Source: Streptomyces sp. NBC_01255 (GTDB taxonomy: Bacteria > Actinomycetota > Actinomycetes > Streptomycetales > Streptomycetaceae). From it: DNA of 64,000 nt. The notes beneath the pieces are model-generated. The model saw only the letters and a list, made by a program, of their open reading frames with translations, did no database searches and was not told the origin of the DNA. Numbering within the stretch: position 1 is the first letter of the stretch; every line of letters begins with the position of its first letter. Shown here piece after piece: positions 15,166-23,871 of this stretch. The stretch spans positions 1,922,001-1,986,000 of the forward strand of contig NZ_CP108474.1 in the NCBI RefSeq assembly GCF_036226445.1. Direction: 5' to 3'. Position numbers and translations under genes: made by a program.

Positions 15166-15900
15166 TCAGTCCCGGGTCCATACCGTGCCGCGGGCCTCGT
15201 ACTCGAGCATCGCCTCCAGACCGTTCGCCGCGTCCGGGCCCAGCTCGCGGCGGACCAGCCAGAGGGCGAGCTCCAGACCGGACGTGACGCCGCCGGCGGT
15301 CACCAGGTCGCCGTCGTCGACCACCCGGGCCCTCTTCAGGACGCCGCCCTGCCGCTCCAGATCGGGCCGGGCCTTGTGGTGGGTGGTGCAGGGGCGGCCC
15401 CGGGTGAGCCCGGCCGCCGCGAGAAGCATCACGCCCGTGCACAGGGCGCTGACGGTGAGCCCCGGCCGGACCGCCGCCGCGAGGGCACGGGGCAGGACGC
15501 CCTTGTCGATCTCGGCCCACACGCCGGGGCTGTCGCGGCGCGCGTAGCCGCCGCCGGGCACGACGAGCAGGTCGGCCCTGTGCGGGGCCCAGGGGTGCTC
15601 GACGCGGAGCTTCGTCCCGTAGGCGGCGGTGAAGGTACCGGGGCCGGAGGTGGCGACGTAACGGACCTCCACCGGGCGGTCGGTGAAGAATCCGGCGGCC
15701 GAGAGCACCTCGTAGGGCGCGGCGAAGTCGAGCTCCTCGACGCCGTCGAAGAGGACGAGCTGGACGCGTAAGGGCTTCTCTGCGGCGGCTCCGGTGCGGG
15801 CGGGTCCCGTGGCGGCTTCGGCGGGTCCCGCGGCGACGCCCGCGACGGCGGAGGCGGCACCGAGGGCGGAGGTGGCACGGAGCAGGTTGCGGCGGTTCAT
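15166..15900 (-). CDS. Tat-exported DJ-1/PfpI-family protein
   Basis: A 244-aa protein of the DJ-1/PfpI (GATase1-like) superfamily. The N-terminal signal peptide MNRRNLLRAT with a twin arginine, then a hydrophobic Ala/Gly core ending AEAA, points to Tat export. The mature domain starts about residue 42 (LRVQLVLFDGVEELDFAAPYEVL). The nucleophile-elbow cysteine is C154 in SALCTGVMLLAAAGL. It resembles isocyanide hydratase-like and GlxA amidotransferase-like domains but lacks the AraC DNA-binding domain. Start chosen by GGGGAG just upstream of the ATG at 15900. An extracytoplasmic location is unusual for this family; the substrate is unknown. Confidence 0.88.
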   Translation of the reverse strand: MNRRNLLRATSALGAASAVAGVAAGPAEAATGPARTGAAAEKPLRVQLVLFDGVEELDFAAPYEVLSAAGFFTDRPVEVRYVATSGPGTFTAAYGTKLRVEHPWAPHRADLLVVPGGGYARRDSPGVWAEIDKGVLPRALAAAVRPGLTVSALCTGVMLLAAAGLTRGRPCTTHHKARPDLERQGGVLKRARVVDDGDLVTAGGVTSGLELALWLVRRELGPDAANGLEAMLEYEARGTVWTRD

Positions 15901-16039
15901 GACTCTCCCCGGATCGTGGACGGACGAAGGGGACAGCCGCACGCGATGGCCGATCCGGACCGTCGTTCCCGGCGGTCCGTCCCGCCGAGTCAGTCGGACG
16001 GCCCCGCCGCCCGGTTCCCGCGCCCGGCCGGGCGGCGCC

Positions 16040-16597
16040 TCAGCAGCCGCCGGGGTACGCGGTCCGCGCCGTGATCCGGGCGATGCGCCGCGCCGACTCC
16101 TCCGGGGAGGCCACGGGCCGGACGATGTGGCTGACCGTGAGCCGCAGGATCGTCTCGACCGCGAGACGCCGCGACTCCTCGTCCACATCGGGCCACGTCT
16201 CGATCGCATACGCGTCGACCATCGCCGTCGAGGCGAGGAGAGCGCCCTCGCCGCCCCGCTCGGCCACCAGGACCCCCTTGATCAGCGGGTTGTCCGCGGC
16301 CTGCTGAAGGGTGTAGCCGACCCCGGCGGCGGCCGCGGCCTCCAGTTCGCCCCGGTGGGCGTCGAGTTCGCGCTGGATGCCGCGCAGGAAGCCGTCCAGC
16401 TCGCGCCGGACCAGGGCGTTGCCGATGGCGTCCTTCGAGCCGAACTCGTTGTAGAGCGTCTGGCGGCTGATCCCGGCGGCCCGCGCGATGGCGGTCATGC
16501 GCAGCCCGCCCCAGCCCTCGGCGGCGACGACGCGGTAGGCGGCGTCGAGCACTTGCTCGCGCAGGAGAGACCGGACGCTCTCGCGGAAACGTGTCAT
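16040..16597 (-). CDS. TetR-family regulator
   Basis: A 185-aa TetR-type repressor. The helix-turn-helix lies at about residues 15-60 (VLDAAYRVVAAEGWGGLRM and ISRQTLYNEFGSKDAI). The C-terminal ligand domain resembles regulators of hydrophobic-compound metabolism, but no ligand can be named. It lies 69 bp downstream of the YtcJ-like amidohydrolase and 139 bp upstream of the DJ-1 gene, all on the same strand, so it could control either. A potential site with CACCGTGG and CCACG elements lies immediately upstream of the ATG (about 16597-16625). Confidence 0.88.
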   Translation of the reverse strand: MTRFRESVRSLLREQVLDAAYRVVAAEGWGGLRMTAIARAAGISRQTLYNEFGSKDAIGNALVRRELDGFLRGIQRELDAHRGELEAAAAAGVGYTLQQAADNPLIKGVLVAERGGEGALLASTAMVDAYAIETWPDVDEESRRLAVETILRLTVSHIVRPVASPEESARRIARITARTAYPGGC

Positions 16598-16666
16598 CGT
16601 GGCCCCACTTTATCCACGGTGACAGGCCCGCCCGTCCCCGTACGGACGGACGCCCGGCCCGTCCCG

Positions 16667-18388
16667 TCACCCGCTCCAGGTGAGCCGCCCGCCCAGATAC
16701 GTCGCGGTGACCGCGGCCTCCTCCGGGAGGCGTTCCGGCGGGACGGTGTACGGGTCTTGGGCGAGGATCGCGAGGTCGGCGCGGAGTCCGGGGCGCAGGG
16801 TGCCGAGCTCTTCGTCGAGGTGGAGCTGCCACGCGGGGTGGGCGGTGACCGCGAGCAGGGCCTCGTCGAGGGTGAGCCGTTCCGTCGTGCCGTGGACCCG
16901 GCCGCTCGCGGGGGTGCGACGGGTGAGGGCGGTCGCGACCGAGGCCAGCGGGTCGGTCGGCGAGCACACGCCGTCGTTGTGGAGCGAGACCCGATGGCCC
17001 GCGTCCCAGGCCGAGCGGACCGCCATCCAGCGGTCGGCGACGTCCTGGCCGAAGAGGTCGTCCGCGAGGACGTCGCCCCACCAGCGGACGTGGTCCATGA
17101 ACAGGCTGACGGTGGCGCCGAGTTCGGCGGCGCGGCGGTACTGCGCGGCGGTGACCGCGCCGCAGTGTTCCATGCGGGGGCGCAGCGCGCGGAAGGCCTC
17201 GGGGTCGGCCGCGGCGGCGCGGGCGTAGGCGTCGAGGACGGCTTCGAAGGTGACGTCGCCGTGGACGTGGCAGGCCATCGGATAGCCCTGTGCAGTGAAC
17301 GCACCTGCCAGTGCGGCGAGTTGGTCGGGGGTGTAGTTCATCGGGGCGTGGTTGCAGCGGCCCGGCCCCATCGCCCGGGTGGCGGCGCTGTCCAGATAGG
17401 GGAAGCTGGTCGCGACCGTGCCCTCCCAGGCCGTGCCCTCCGCCCACAGTTTCATCCCGGAGATGCCGAACAGCTCCTCGGCGGGGGCGTGTCCGGGGAA
17501 CCGGCGGTCCGGATCGGCGGCGAGTTCGGGGGTGCCGATGAGGTACGAGCGGACTCGGACGGCGGCGCCGGGGCGCTCCGCCGCGGCGCGCAGCGCCGGG
17601 AGGAGACGCGGCTCGGTGGCCAGGTCGGCGACGGTGGTGATGCCGACGCGGGCGTGTTCGGTGTAGGCCCAGTCGAGCGCGGCGGCGAGCCGGTCGGGCT
17701 TCAGCCGGTCCCCTGCCACCACCCACAACAGGGCCTCGACGGCGCCCCCTTCGTGGGCCTCGCCGGTGGGTTCGCCGTGCGCGTCGCGCAGGAAGCGGGC
17801 GCCGGCCGGGTCGGGGGTGTCCCGGGTGATGCCGGCGGCGCGCAGGGCGGCCGAGTTGGCCCAGGCGGCGTGGCCGCTGTTCGCGACGACGACGAGCGGG
17901 GCGTCGGGGCGGAGCGCGTCGAGCTCCGCCCGGGTCGGGGGCGTCAGGTCACGCTGGAGCAGCGGGTCGACACCGTAGGCGCAGACCGGTTCGCCGGGCC
18001 CGGCGGCGGTCACGGCGGCCCGGATCCGGTCGAGGACCCCCGCGCCGGTGGGCACGGTGAACGGCCGGACGTCCACGGCGGGCGGGGCGACGGCGAGGGC
18101 GACCATGACCGGGTGGCCGTGGGCCTCGACGAAGCCGGGCAGCAGGGCCCGGCCGGCGAGGTCGACGACCTCGGTCGTCCGGCCGCGCTGCCGGAGGATC
18201 TCATCGCGGGTGCCGACGGCGGTGATGCGCCCGTCGCGGACGGCGAGGGCCTCGGCGCGGGGACGGGCGGGGTCCATGGTGAGGACGGGCCCGCCGATGA
18301 ACACGAGGTCGGCGGTGGGCGCGAGGTCGGGGGCGGGCACCAGGTCGGCGGTGGGCGCGAGGTCGGGGGTGGCGTCGGGCTCAGGCAC
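16667..18388 (-). CDS. YtcJ-type metal-dependent amidohydrolase
   Basis: Amidohydrolase of the YtcJ/NfdA (Amidohydro_3) type, 573 aa, cytoplasmic. The metal-binding HxH is H90-G-H92 within LLPGFVEAHGHP. Further ligands lie in the HVHGDVT segment (about 375), MEHCG (about 415) and the late HNDG motif. Such enzymes hydrolyse N-formyl or N-acyl amines and related amides. The first 28 residues are two copies of a 12-residue Asp-Leu-Ala-Pro-rich unit from a 36-bp DNA repeat and may be dispensable. The GTG at 18388 has GGAAGGAG upstream and overlaps the M20 gene by 8 bp. It forms an operon with an importer and the M20 hydrolase. Confidence 0.88.
   Translation of the reverse strand: MPEPDATPDLAPTADLVPAPDLAPTADLVFIGGPVLTMDPARPRAEALAVRDGRITAVGTRDEILRQRGRTTEVVDLAGRALLPGFVEAHGHPVMVALAVAPPAVDVRPFTVPTGAGVLDRIRAAVTAAGPGEPVCAYGVDPLLQRDLTPPTRAELDALRPDAPLVVVANSGHAAWANSAALRAAGITRDTPDPAGARFLRDAHGEPTGEAHEGGAVEALLWVVAGDRLKPDRLAAALDWAYTEHARVGITTVADLATEPRLLPALRAAAERPGAAVRVRSYLIGTPELAADPDRRFPGHAPAEELFGISGMKLWAEGTAWEGTVATSFPYLDSAATRAMGPGRCNHAPMNYTPDQLAALAGAFTAQGYPMACHVHGDVTFEAVLDAYARAAAADPEAFRALRPRMEHCGAVTAAQYRRAAELGATVSLFMDHVRWWGDVLADDLFGQDVADRWMAVRSAWDAGHRVSLHNDGVCSPTDPLASVATALTRRTPASGRVHGTTERLTLDEALLAVTAHPAWQLHLDEELGTLRPGLRADLAILAQDPYTVPPERLPEEAAVTATYLGGRLTWSG
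18306..18369. repeat. 36-bp period direct repeat at the amidohydrolase N-terminus
   Basis: A 28-bp sequence recurs at 18306-18333 and 18342-18369 with a 36-bp period, encoding the duplicated Leu-Ala-Pro-Thr-Ala-Asp peptide of the amidohydrolase. Its in-frame period allows slippage without frameshift. Confidence 0.8.
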
Positions 18389-19682
18389 CGGGGGTCTCCT
18401 TCCGCAGCCAGTGGGCGGCCGCGGCGAGCAGCGCGGTCACGCCGATGGGGATCGTCGGCCCGGGTACGGGGGCGAAGTGGGGCGAGTGGTTGGCGGGGAC
18501 GGTGTCGGGGAGGCCGTTCTCCAGGAGGGAGTCGGGGGCGATGCCCGCGTACAGGGCGGGGTCGGCGCCGCCGAAGTGCCAGAAGACGGAGGGGACTCCG
18601 AGCGCGGTGCCGAAGACTCCGAAGTCCTCGCTGCCGGTGATGACCTGGGGGAGGGTGAAGACCCTGCCCTCGCCGAAGGCCTCGGTGAGGGCGGACTGGA
18701 CGAGGGCGGTCGCGGGCCCGTCGTTGACGGTGACCGGGAAGGAATTGAAGGGGACGATCTCCGGTTCCTTGGGGGCGCCCGAGGCGGCGGCCTCCGCGCG
18801 GACGATGCGGGTGACGGCGGCCAGGATCCGGTCCCGTACGGCCGGGGTGGTCGAGCGGATGTTGATCCGCAGCTCGGCGGTGTCCGGGATGATGTTCTCC
18901 TTCGTCCCGGCGTGCAGCGAGCCGACGGTGACGACCGCGGTCTGCGAGGCGCCGATCTCCCGGGAGACCACGGTCTGGAGGCGCATGACGACGGCGGCGG
19001 CCATCACCACCGGGTCGACGGCCGTCTCGGGGCTCGAGCCGTGGCCGCCGCGACCGAAGAGGGTCACGCGGAGGCTGTCGGACGCGGCCATGACGGGGCC
19101 GGGCCGGGTGCCGAGGAAGCCGACAGGTGCCGGGGCGACGTGCTGGCCGAGGCAGATCTCGGCGCGGGGGAAGCGGTCGAGGAAGCCGTCCTCGATCATG
19201 GCGGGCGCACCGCCGACCTCCTCCGCGGGCTGGAAGACGGCGACGACGGTGCCGCTCCAGGTGTCGCGGTGCGCGGCGAGCCGGTCGGTGGCGCCGAGGA
19301 GGCAGGTGACGTGCATGTCGTGCCCGCAGGCGTGCATGACGGGGACCTCGTTGCCGTCCGGGTCGGTGCCCGTGGCGGTGGAGGCGTACGGCAGTCCGGT
19401 CTCCTCCTTGACGGGCAGGGCGTCCATGTCGGCGCGGAGCAGGACGACGGGGCCGGGGCCGTTGGCGAGGACGCCGACCACTCCGGTGCCGCCGACGCCC
19501 TCGGTCACCTCCCAGCCCTGGGCGCGCAGCCGCTCGGCGGCGACACCGGCCGTGCGGAACTCCTGGAAGGAGAGCTCGGGGTGGGCGTGCAGGTCCTCGT
19601 AGAGGGCGAGGAGCCCGGGGAGCCGTTCGTCGAGCCCGGCGAGGAGCGGGGCCACGGCTGCTCGGGTGGCTTCGGTGGTCAT
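18381..19682 (-). CDS. M20-family amidohydrolase/aminoacylase
   Basis: Zinc or manganese amidohydrolase of the M20D type (AbgB, hippurate hydrolase, IAA-amino acid hydrolase), 433 aa, cytoplasmic. The substrate strand RADMDALP is at 83-90, the metal motif ACGHDMH at 118-124 and the general base pair at E154-E155. The lid domain has RGGHGSSPETAVDP with its conserved His. These enzymes remove acyl groups from N-acyl amino acids. The ATG at 19682 overlaps the MFS stop (ATGA) and its end overlaps the next amidohydrolase gene. With two hydrolases and one importer, the operon looks like uptake and stepwise degradation of an N-acylated compound. Confidence 0.92.
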   Translation of the reverse strand: MTTEATRAAVAPLLAGLDERLPGLLALYEDLHAHPELSFQEFRTAGVAAERLRAQGWEVTEGVGGTGVVGVLANGPGPVVLLRADMDALPVKEETGLPYASTATGTDPDGNEVPVMHACGHDMHVTCLLGATDRLAAHRDTWSGTVVAVFQPAEEVGGAPAMIEDGFLDRFPRAEICLGQHVAPAPVGFLGTRPGPVMAASDSLRVTLFGRGGHGSSPETAVDPVVMAAAVVMRLQTVVSREIGASQTAVVTVGSLHAGTKENIIPDTAELRINIRSTTPAVRDRILAAVTRIVRAEAAASGAPKEPEIVPFNSFPVTVNDGPATALVQSALTEAFGEGRVFTLPQVITGSEDFGVFGTALGVPSVFWHFGGADPALYAGIAPDSLLENGLPDTVPANHSPHFAPVPGPTIPIGVTALLAAAAHWLRKETPGA

Positions 19683-20965
19683 GCGGATTCCTTTGCGGGG
19701 CTCGGGTGACGGGGGGCGCGGTCGGCCGCGGCGCGGAAGGCGGTGGCGTCCTGCGGGGTCAGGCACGCCATGACGGCGGCGATCACCGCGCCGAGGACGA
19801 GGAAGCCGAAGGCGACCTGGAAGGAGAAGGCGTCGGCGAGGGCGCCCATGACGGGCGGGGCGATGATGCCGGCGATCTGGCCGCCGACGATGATCACGGC
19901 GCTGCCCACCCCCACGTACTCCGGGGTGAGGCCGGACATGGGGACGGCGAAGATCGGCATGTAGGCGAGGGACGCGGCGAAGACGGCGAGGGTGCCGAAG
20001 ACGACGAAGCCGGTGAGGGAGGGCGTGTTCGCCATGAGGAGCAGGGCGACGGCGGAGACGCCCATGCCGGGGACGATGATCTTGCGGTGGTGGCCGCCGA
20101 GCCGGTCGGAGAGCCGGCCGCCGAGGACGGTGGCGGCGGCGGCCCCGAGCGCCGGGATCGCGACGAGGGCCCCGGCCGCGGCGAGGGAGACCCCGTGCTC
20201 CTCGCCGAGGTACGTGGGGACCCAGGTGTTGAGGCCCCAGACGATCGTGCTGTAGCCGAACATCATGAGGGAGAACCGCCACAGGACGCCCTTGCGCAGG
20301 ACCTCGCGGAGCGGAGGCCGGGCCGCGGCCTCCTCGGACGGGGTGGTGCCGTCCGTACGGGGCAGGGGGGCCGGGAGCCAGAGGCGTACGGCCACGAGGG
20401 CGACGAGGCCGAGGGCGGCGGTGGACCAGAAGGCCGAGCGCCAGCCGAAGACGGCGACGAGCGGGGCGACGGCCAGCGGGGTGATGACGGCGGCGATCGC
20501 GTTGGAGCTCATCACCGCGCCGTTGGCGCCCATGCGCTCCTCGGGCCGGGTGCGCTCGACCAGGACCTTCATGGCGGCGGGCGGGAAGACGCCCTCGGCG
20601 ACGCCGAAGGCGAAGCGCAGGGCGAGGAGCACGGCGAAGGACCAGGCGAAGCCGGTGAGGGCGGTGAAGACCGACCAGGCCAGCAGGGCGCAGAGGGTCA
20701 CCCGCCGGCCGCCGAACCGGTCGGCGAGCATGCCGCCGGGGATCTGGCAGAGGGCGTAGGCGAGGAAGAACGCGGAGACGACGAGCCCCTGCTGGGTGCG
20801 GTCGAGGTGGAACTCCGCGCCGATGGACGGCAGCACGAGGTTGATCACGAGCCGGTCGGCGTAGTCGACCAGCCAGGCCGCGAAGAGCAGGACGACCGTG
20901 ATCCGGACGGTTCTGCGGTGCGCGGGCGGCGCCGCCGAGGGTGCGGGAAGGGTCGGAGCAGGCAC
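19679..20965 (-). CDS. MFS importer of the anion:cation symporter type
   Basis: Twelve-helix MFS protein, 428 aa, resembling the ACS family (sugar acids, organic anions, peptides). Segments such as WLVDYADRLVINLVLPSIGAEF, MLADRFGGRRVT (motif A) and FGVAEGVFPPAAMKVL are typical. The GTG at 20965 has GAGAGGAG 5 nt upstream. It is the first gene of an operon with the M20 and YtcJ hydrolases, translationally coupled to the next gene. It is divergent from an AsnC-type regulator, which probably senses the imported compound. The importer direction is inferred from family and context. Confidence 0.9.
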   Translation of the reverse strand: MPAPTLPAPSAAPPAHRRTVRITVVLLFAAWLVDYADRLVINLVLPSIGAEFHLDRTQQGLVVSAFFLAYALCQIPGGMLADRFGGRRVTLCALLAWSVFTALTGFAWSFAVLLALRFAFGVAEGVFPPAAMKVLVERTRPEERMGANGAVMSSNAIAAVITPLAVAPLVAVFGWRSAFWSTAALGLVALVAVRLWLPAPLPRTDGTTPSEEAAARPPLREVLRKGVLWRFSLMMFGYSTIVWGLNTWVPTYLGEEHGVSLAAAGALVAIPALGAAAATVLGGRLSDRLGGHHRKIIVPGMGVSAVALLLMANTPSLTGFVVFGTLAVFAASLAYMPIFAVPMSGLTPEYVGVGSAVIIVGGQIAGIIAPPVMGALADAFSFQVAFGFLVLGAVIAAVMACLTPQDATAFRAAADRAPRHPSPAKESA

Positions 20966-21028
20966 GGTACTCCTCTCACCGGTGGCCGAAACTGGTCGTC
21001 GGCCCGAAGTGCCCCTACGATCCGGTCC

Positions 21029-22120
21029 ATGAGCGCGAACCCCGGTGAACTGCCGGAAACCCTCGGTCCAGGCCTTCCTCCACCGGATTCCCGCACCGAG
21101 GGTTCCGCCACGGCGTTCTCCGAGCTGGATCTCGCACTGGTCGACGCGCTCCAGGCCGCCCCCCGCGCGCCGTGGACCCGGATCGGGCGGGCGCTCGGCG
21201 TGGACGCGACGACGGCGGCCCGCCGCTTCGAGCGGCTCCGGGCCGGCGGTCTCGCCTGGGTCACCGCGTACGACGCCGCCAAGACGGCGACGGTCGCCTA
21301 CGTCGAGGTGCGGTGCCGGCCCCGGGCCTTCGACCGGGTGAGCGCGGCGGTGACGGCGCTGCCGTGGGTGTTCAGCGTCGACGAGACGGCCGGGGACTTC
21401 GATCTCTTCCTCTCCGTCGCCGCCCCCGACCTGCCGTCCCTGGGGCGCGCGGTCCACGGCGGGATCGGCGGCCTGCGCGGGGTGCGCTCGACCCGTACGA
21501 GGCTGGGCATCACGCTGTTCGGGGAGGGGCGCGACTGGCGGATGCGGGCGATGAACCCGGCGGAGCGGGCCGGTCTCGGCGGAGCGCACGGCCCGCACCC
21601 CCGTTCGTACAGCACGCACCTCCACGAGCGGCCCGGCCCGCAGGACCAGGCGCTCCTCGGCGCGCTCGGCGGTGACGGGCGGCTCGGGTACGCGGAGCTC
21701 GGCGCGCGGACGGGGATGAGCGAGCACACGGCGCGGCGCAGGCTCCAGCGGATGATCCGCGACGGGGACATCTCGCTGCGCTGCGATCTGGCGCACCCGC
21801 TGGCGGGCCTGTCCACGATGGTGGTCTACCGGGCATCCGTGCCGCACGGCCTCCTCGAACAGACGGGGAACGCGCTGGCCCGGCTCGAACAGGTGCGGAT
21901 GTGCGTGTCGGTGAGCGGGCCGTACAACCTGCTCGTCCTGGTCTGGCTGCACGGCCTCGGCGCCGTGGACCCCTTCGAGGCGCTGCTCGCGGAGCGTTTC
22001 CCGGCGCTCGCGGTGCGGGACCGGACGGTGTCGCTGCTGTCCCGTAAACGCATGGGCTGGCTCCTGGACGAGCAGGGGCGGGCCGAGGGCCGGGTCCCGC
22101 TGGGACTGCCCGAGCACTGA
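21029..22120 (+). CDS. duplicated Lrp/AsnC-family regulator
   Basis: A 363-aa regulator made of two tandem AsnC units. The first winged helix is at about residues 32-80 (LDLALVDALQAAPRAPWTRIGRALGVDATTAARRFERL) with an AsnC-type alpha/beta effector domain after it. The second HTH is at about 210-255 (LGALGGDGRLGYAELGARTGMSEHTARRRLQRM) followed by a second effector domain. Most AsnC proteins have one unit; tandem forms occur in actinobacteria. It is divergent from the MFS-M20-YtcJ operon with a 63-bp gap containing two GGCCGAA-like elements (about 20984-21010), so it is the likely local regulator. Confidence 0.9.
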   Translation: MSANPGELPETLGPGLPPPDSRTEGSATAFSELDLALVDALQAAPRAPWTRIGRALGVDATTAARRFERLRAGGLAWVTAYDAAKTATVAYVEVRCRPRAFDRVSAAVTALPWVFSVDETAGDFDLFLSVAAPDLPSLGRAVHGGIGGLRGVRSTRTRLGITLFGEGRDWRMRAMNPAERAGLGGAHGPHPRSYSTHLHERPGPQDQALLGALGGDGRLGYAELGARTGMSEHTARRRLQRMIRDGDISLRCDLAHPLAGLSTMVVYRASVPHGLLEQTGNALARLEQVRMCVSVSGPYNLLVLVWLHGLGAVDPFEALLAERFPALAVRDRTVSLLSRKRMGWLLDEQGRAEGRVPLGLPEH

Positions 22121-22145
22121 AGCGACAGCTGCCTACCGCTCGCAC

Positions 22146-22171
22146 CGACAAACCTTCTGATCGGTTTGTTT
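22146..22171. promoter_or_regulatory. ARE-like operator 1 (butyrolactone receptor site)
   Basis: ACAAACC-N8-GGTTTGT, with seven-base perfect arms, matches the autoregulatory element bound by ScbR/ArpA-type receptors. It lies about 225 bp upstream of the pseudo-receptor-like tetR gene. Confidence 0.8.
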
Positions 22172-22301
22172 GCGGCCCCTCCTACTCCCTCCCCCGGCCT
22201 GGAACACACCCCGGGCCCCGTCGGAGGCGCATGCCGACGCCCTCCATGGGTAGGTAAATCCGACAACACCGAAGCGCCCCTGGATCGCGGCGAAAGCTCG
22301 T

Positions 22302-22325
22302 AGAATACCAATCAGTCGGTTTGAG
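22302..22325. promoter_or_regulatory. ARE-like operator 2
   Basis: AATACC-N8-GGTTTG with the same eight-base spacer as the other copies, about 75 bp upstream of the pseudo-receptor-like gene start, overlapping its likely promoter. Confidence 0.72.
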
Positions 22326-22397
22326 GTCGTCGGGTGGTACGGCGCGACGGGGCGCAATTCCGTACCGCTGCGACGCATGGTGCTACTGGAGCCGTTG

Positions 22398-23048
22398 GTG
22401 ACCAAACAAGAGCGGGGCACACGGACCCGCGACGCGCTGATCAGGTCGGCGGCAGGAGAGTTCGACCTGCACGGCTACGCCCTGGCCACACTGTCCGCGA
22501 TCAGCGTGGGAGCCGGCGTCAGCCCCGGGGCGCTCCACTTCCACTTCGAGAACAAGGCGGCGATCGCCGAGGCCGTCGAGGGCGCGGCCTGCACGACGCT
22601 GCGGCGGACCGCCCGGATCGCGTACCGCCACCGGTCGAACGCCCTGCAGAACCTCGCGGACACCACACACGCGCTCGCCCGCCTGTTCCGCGAGGACATC
22701 GTCGTACGGGCGGGCTTCCGGCTCAGCTGCGCGAACGACTCCCGCACGGAGCTCAATCTGCGCCAGGAATGGCAGAGCTGCGTACAGCAACGGCTCGCGG
22801 AGGCGGCCGACGAAGGCCTCCTCGCCGCCGGTGTCGGGCGGCAGCAGGACCTCGCCCGCACGATCGTCGCCGCCACCGTCGGCCTGGTGACCCTGTGCCA
22901 GGACACCGGCGAGTGGCTCTCCCCTCAGACCATCACCGGTCTGTGGCGCACCCTGCTGCCGACGCTGACGGCCCCGGAGGCCCTCGCGGAGCTGGAACCG
23001 GCGGGCACCGCGGCCGTGATCACCCGCTCGCTCGACCCGGTCGGCTGA
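22398..23048 (+). CDS. ScbR2/JadR2-like pseudo-butyrolactone receptor (TetR family)
   Basis: TetR-family regulator, 216 aa. The N-terminus TKQERGTRTRDALIRSAAGE and the recognition region AGVSPGALHFHFENKAAIAEAVE are close to what I recall for ScbR2/JadR2-type pseudo-receptors, which respond to antibiotics rather than butyrolactones. The start is the GTG at 22398 with GGAG six bases upstream; an ATG seven codons earlier has no good site. Two ARE-like palindromes lie upstream, so it is probably repressed by the ScbR-type receptor encoded 3 kb away, by itself, or both. It converges with the SDR gene; the stop codons are 8 bp apart. Confidence 0.87.
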   Translation: MTKQERGTRTRDALIRSAAGEFDLHGYALATLSAISVGAGVSPGALHFHFENKAAIAEAVEGAACTTLRRTARIAYRHRSNALQNLADTTHALARLFREDIVVRAGFRLSCANDSRTELNLRQEWQSCVQQRLAEAADEGLLAAGVGRQQDLARTIVAATVGLVTLCQDTGEWLSPQTITGLWRTLLPTLTAPEALAELEPAGTAAVITRSLDPVG

Positions 23049-23055
23049 CCGTGGC

Positions 23056-23820
23056 TCAGAGTGCGCTTCCTCCCGTGGCGTCCACGTACTGGCCGGTGAT
23101 CCAGCGGGCGTCGTCGGAGACGAGGAACGCGACGATGTCCGCGATGTCGGCCGGTGTCCCGAGCCGGTTGAAGACCGAGTAGGCGGCGAGGGCGGCGCTC
23201 GCCTCGGGGGTCGCCCTGCGTCGCGCGTTCATGTCCGTCGCGACGAAGCCGGGGGCCACGGCGTTGACCGTGATCCCCCGGGGCCCCAGCTCCTTGGCGA
23301 GGGCGAGCGTCATCGTGTCGACGGCGCCCTTCGTCATCGCGTAGGTGACGGAGTCGGGGAAGGCGATCCGCGTCGCCGCCGAGGAGACGTTGACGATCCG
23401 GCCGCCGTCGCGCAGCCGGCCGAGGCCCCGCTGGATCAGGAACAGCGGCGCCTTCACGTTGATCGCGAACAGCCGGTCGAAGACCTCGGGGGTCAGTTCG
23501 TGGATGCGGCCGGAGCCGCTGGCACCCGCGTTGTTCACGAGGATGTCGAACCCGGGCTCCGCGCCGCACTCCACGAGACCGGCGTCCAGCGCCGCGTAGA
23601 AGGTGTCCACGACGTCCGGCGCTTCGAGCTCCGCGCGGAAGGCGAAGGCCCGCCCGCCCTGCTCCTCGATGGCCTTCACCGTCTCGCGTGCGGCGTCGCC
23701 GTTGCTGCCGTAGTGCACGGCGACGAGGGCTCCGTCCCTGGCCAGCCGCTCGGCGATGCCTCTTCCGATGCCGCGGCTCGCGCCCGTGACGATCGCGGTC
23801 CTGCCGGCCAACGCGGACAT
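23056..23820 (-). CDS. SDR-family reductase of the butyrolactone locus (JadW3-like)
   Basis: Classical short-chain dehydrogenase/reductase, 254 aa. The NADP-binding TGASRGIGRG is at about 12-21, NNAGASGSG at about 96-104, catalytic Ser in NVSSAATR and the YAMTKGA catalytic Tyr-Lys pair at about 162-168. FabG-like ketoreductases of this kind reduce a keto intermediate of butyrolactone or butenolide signals, as proposed for JadW3 and BarS1. It is the last gene of an afsA-epimerase-SDR row on the minus strand. A 51-bp gap with GGTGCA hexamer repeats separates it from the epimerase gene. Exact substrate is inferred from context only. Confidence 0.88.
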   Translation of the reverse strand: MSALAGRTAIVTGASRGIGRGIAERLARDGALVAVHYGSNGDAARETVKAIEEQGGRAFAFRAELEAPDVVDTFYAALDAGLVECGAEPGFDILVNNAGASGSGRIHELTPEVFDRLFAINVKAPLFLIQRGLGRLRDGGRIVNVSSAATRIAFPDSVTYAMTKGAVDTMTLALAKELGPRGITVNAVAPGFVATDMNARRRATPEASAALAAYSVFNRLGTPADIADIVAFLVSDDARWITGQYVDATGGSAL

Positions 23821-23839
23821 GTCGGTGGTGCCTTCTTTC

Positions 23840-23863
23840 GGTGCAGGTGCAGGTGCAGGTGCA
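23840..23863. repeat. four tandem GGTGCA hexamers
   Basis: Four perfect GGTGCA copies (23840-23863), then two GTTCAG-like units, fill most of the gap between the epimerase stop and the SDR start. Confidence 0.8.
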
Positions 23864-23871
23864 GTTCAGGT

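Noticed and set aside
23840..23863. GGTGCA repeats and other short tandem repeats as a CRISPR array
   Set aside because: Units are 6-36 bp, directly adjacent with no unique spacers, and no cas genes occur in the window.
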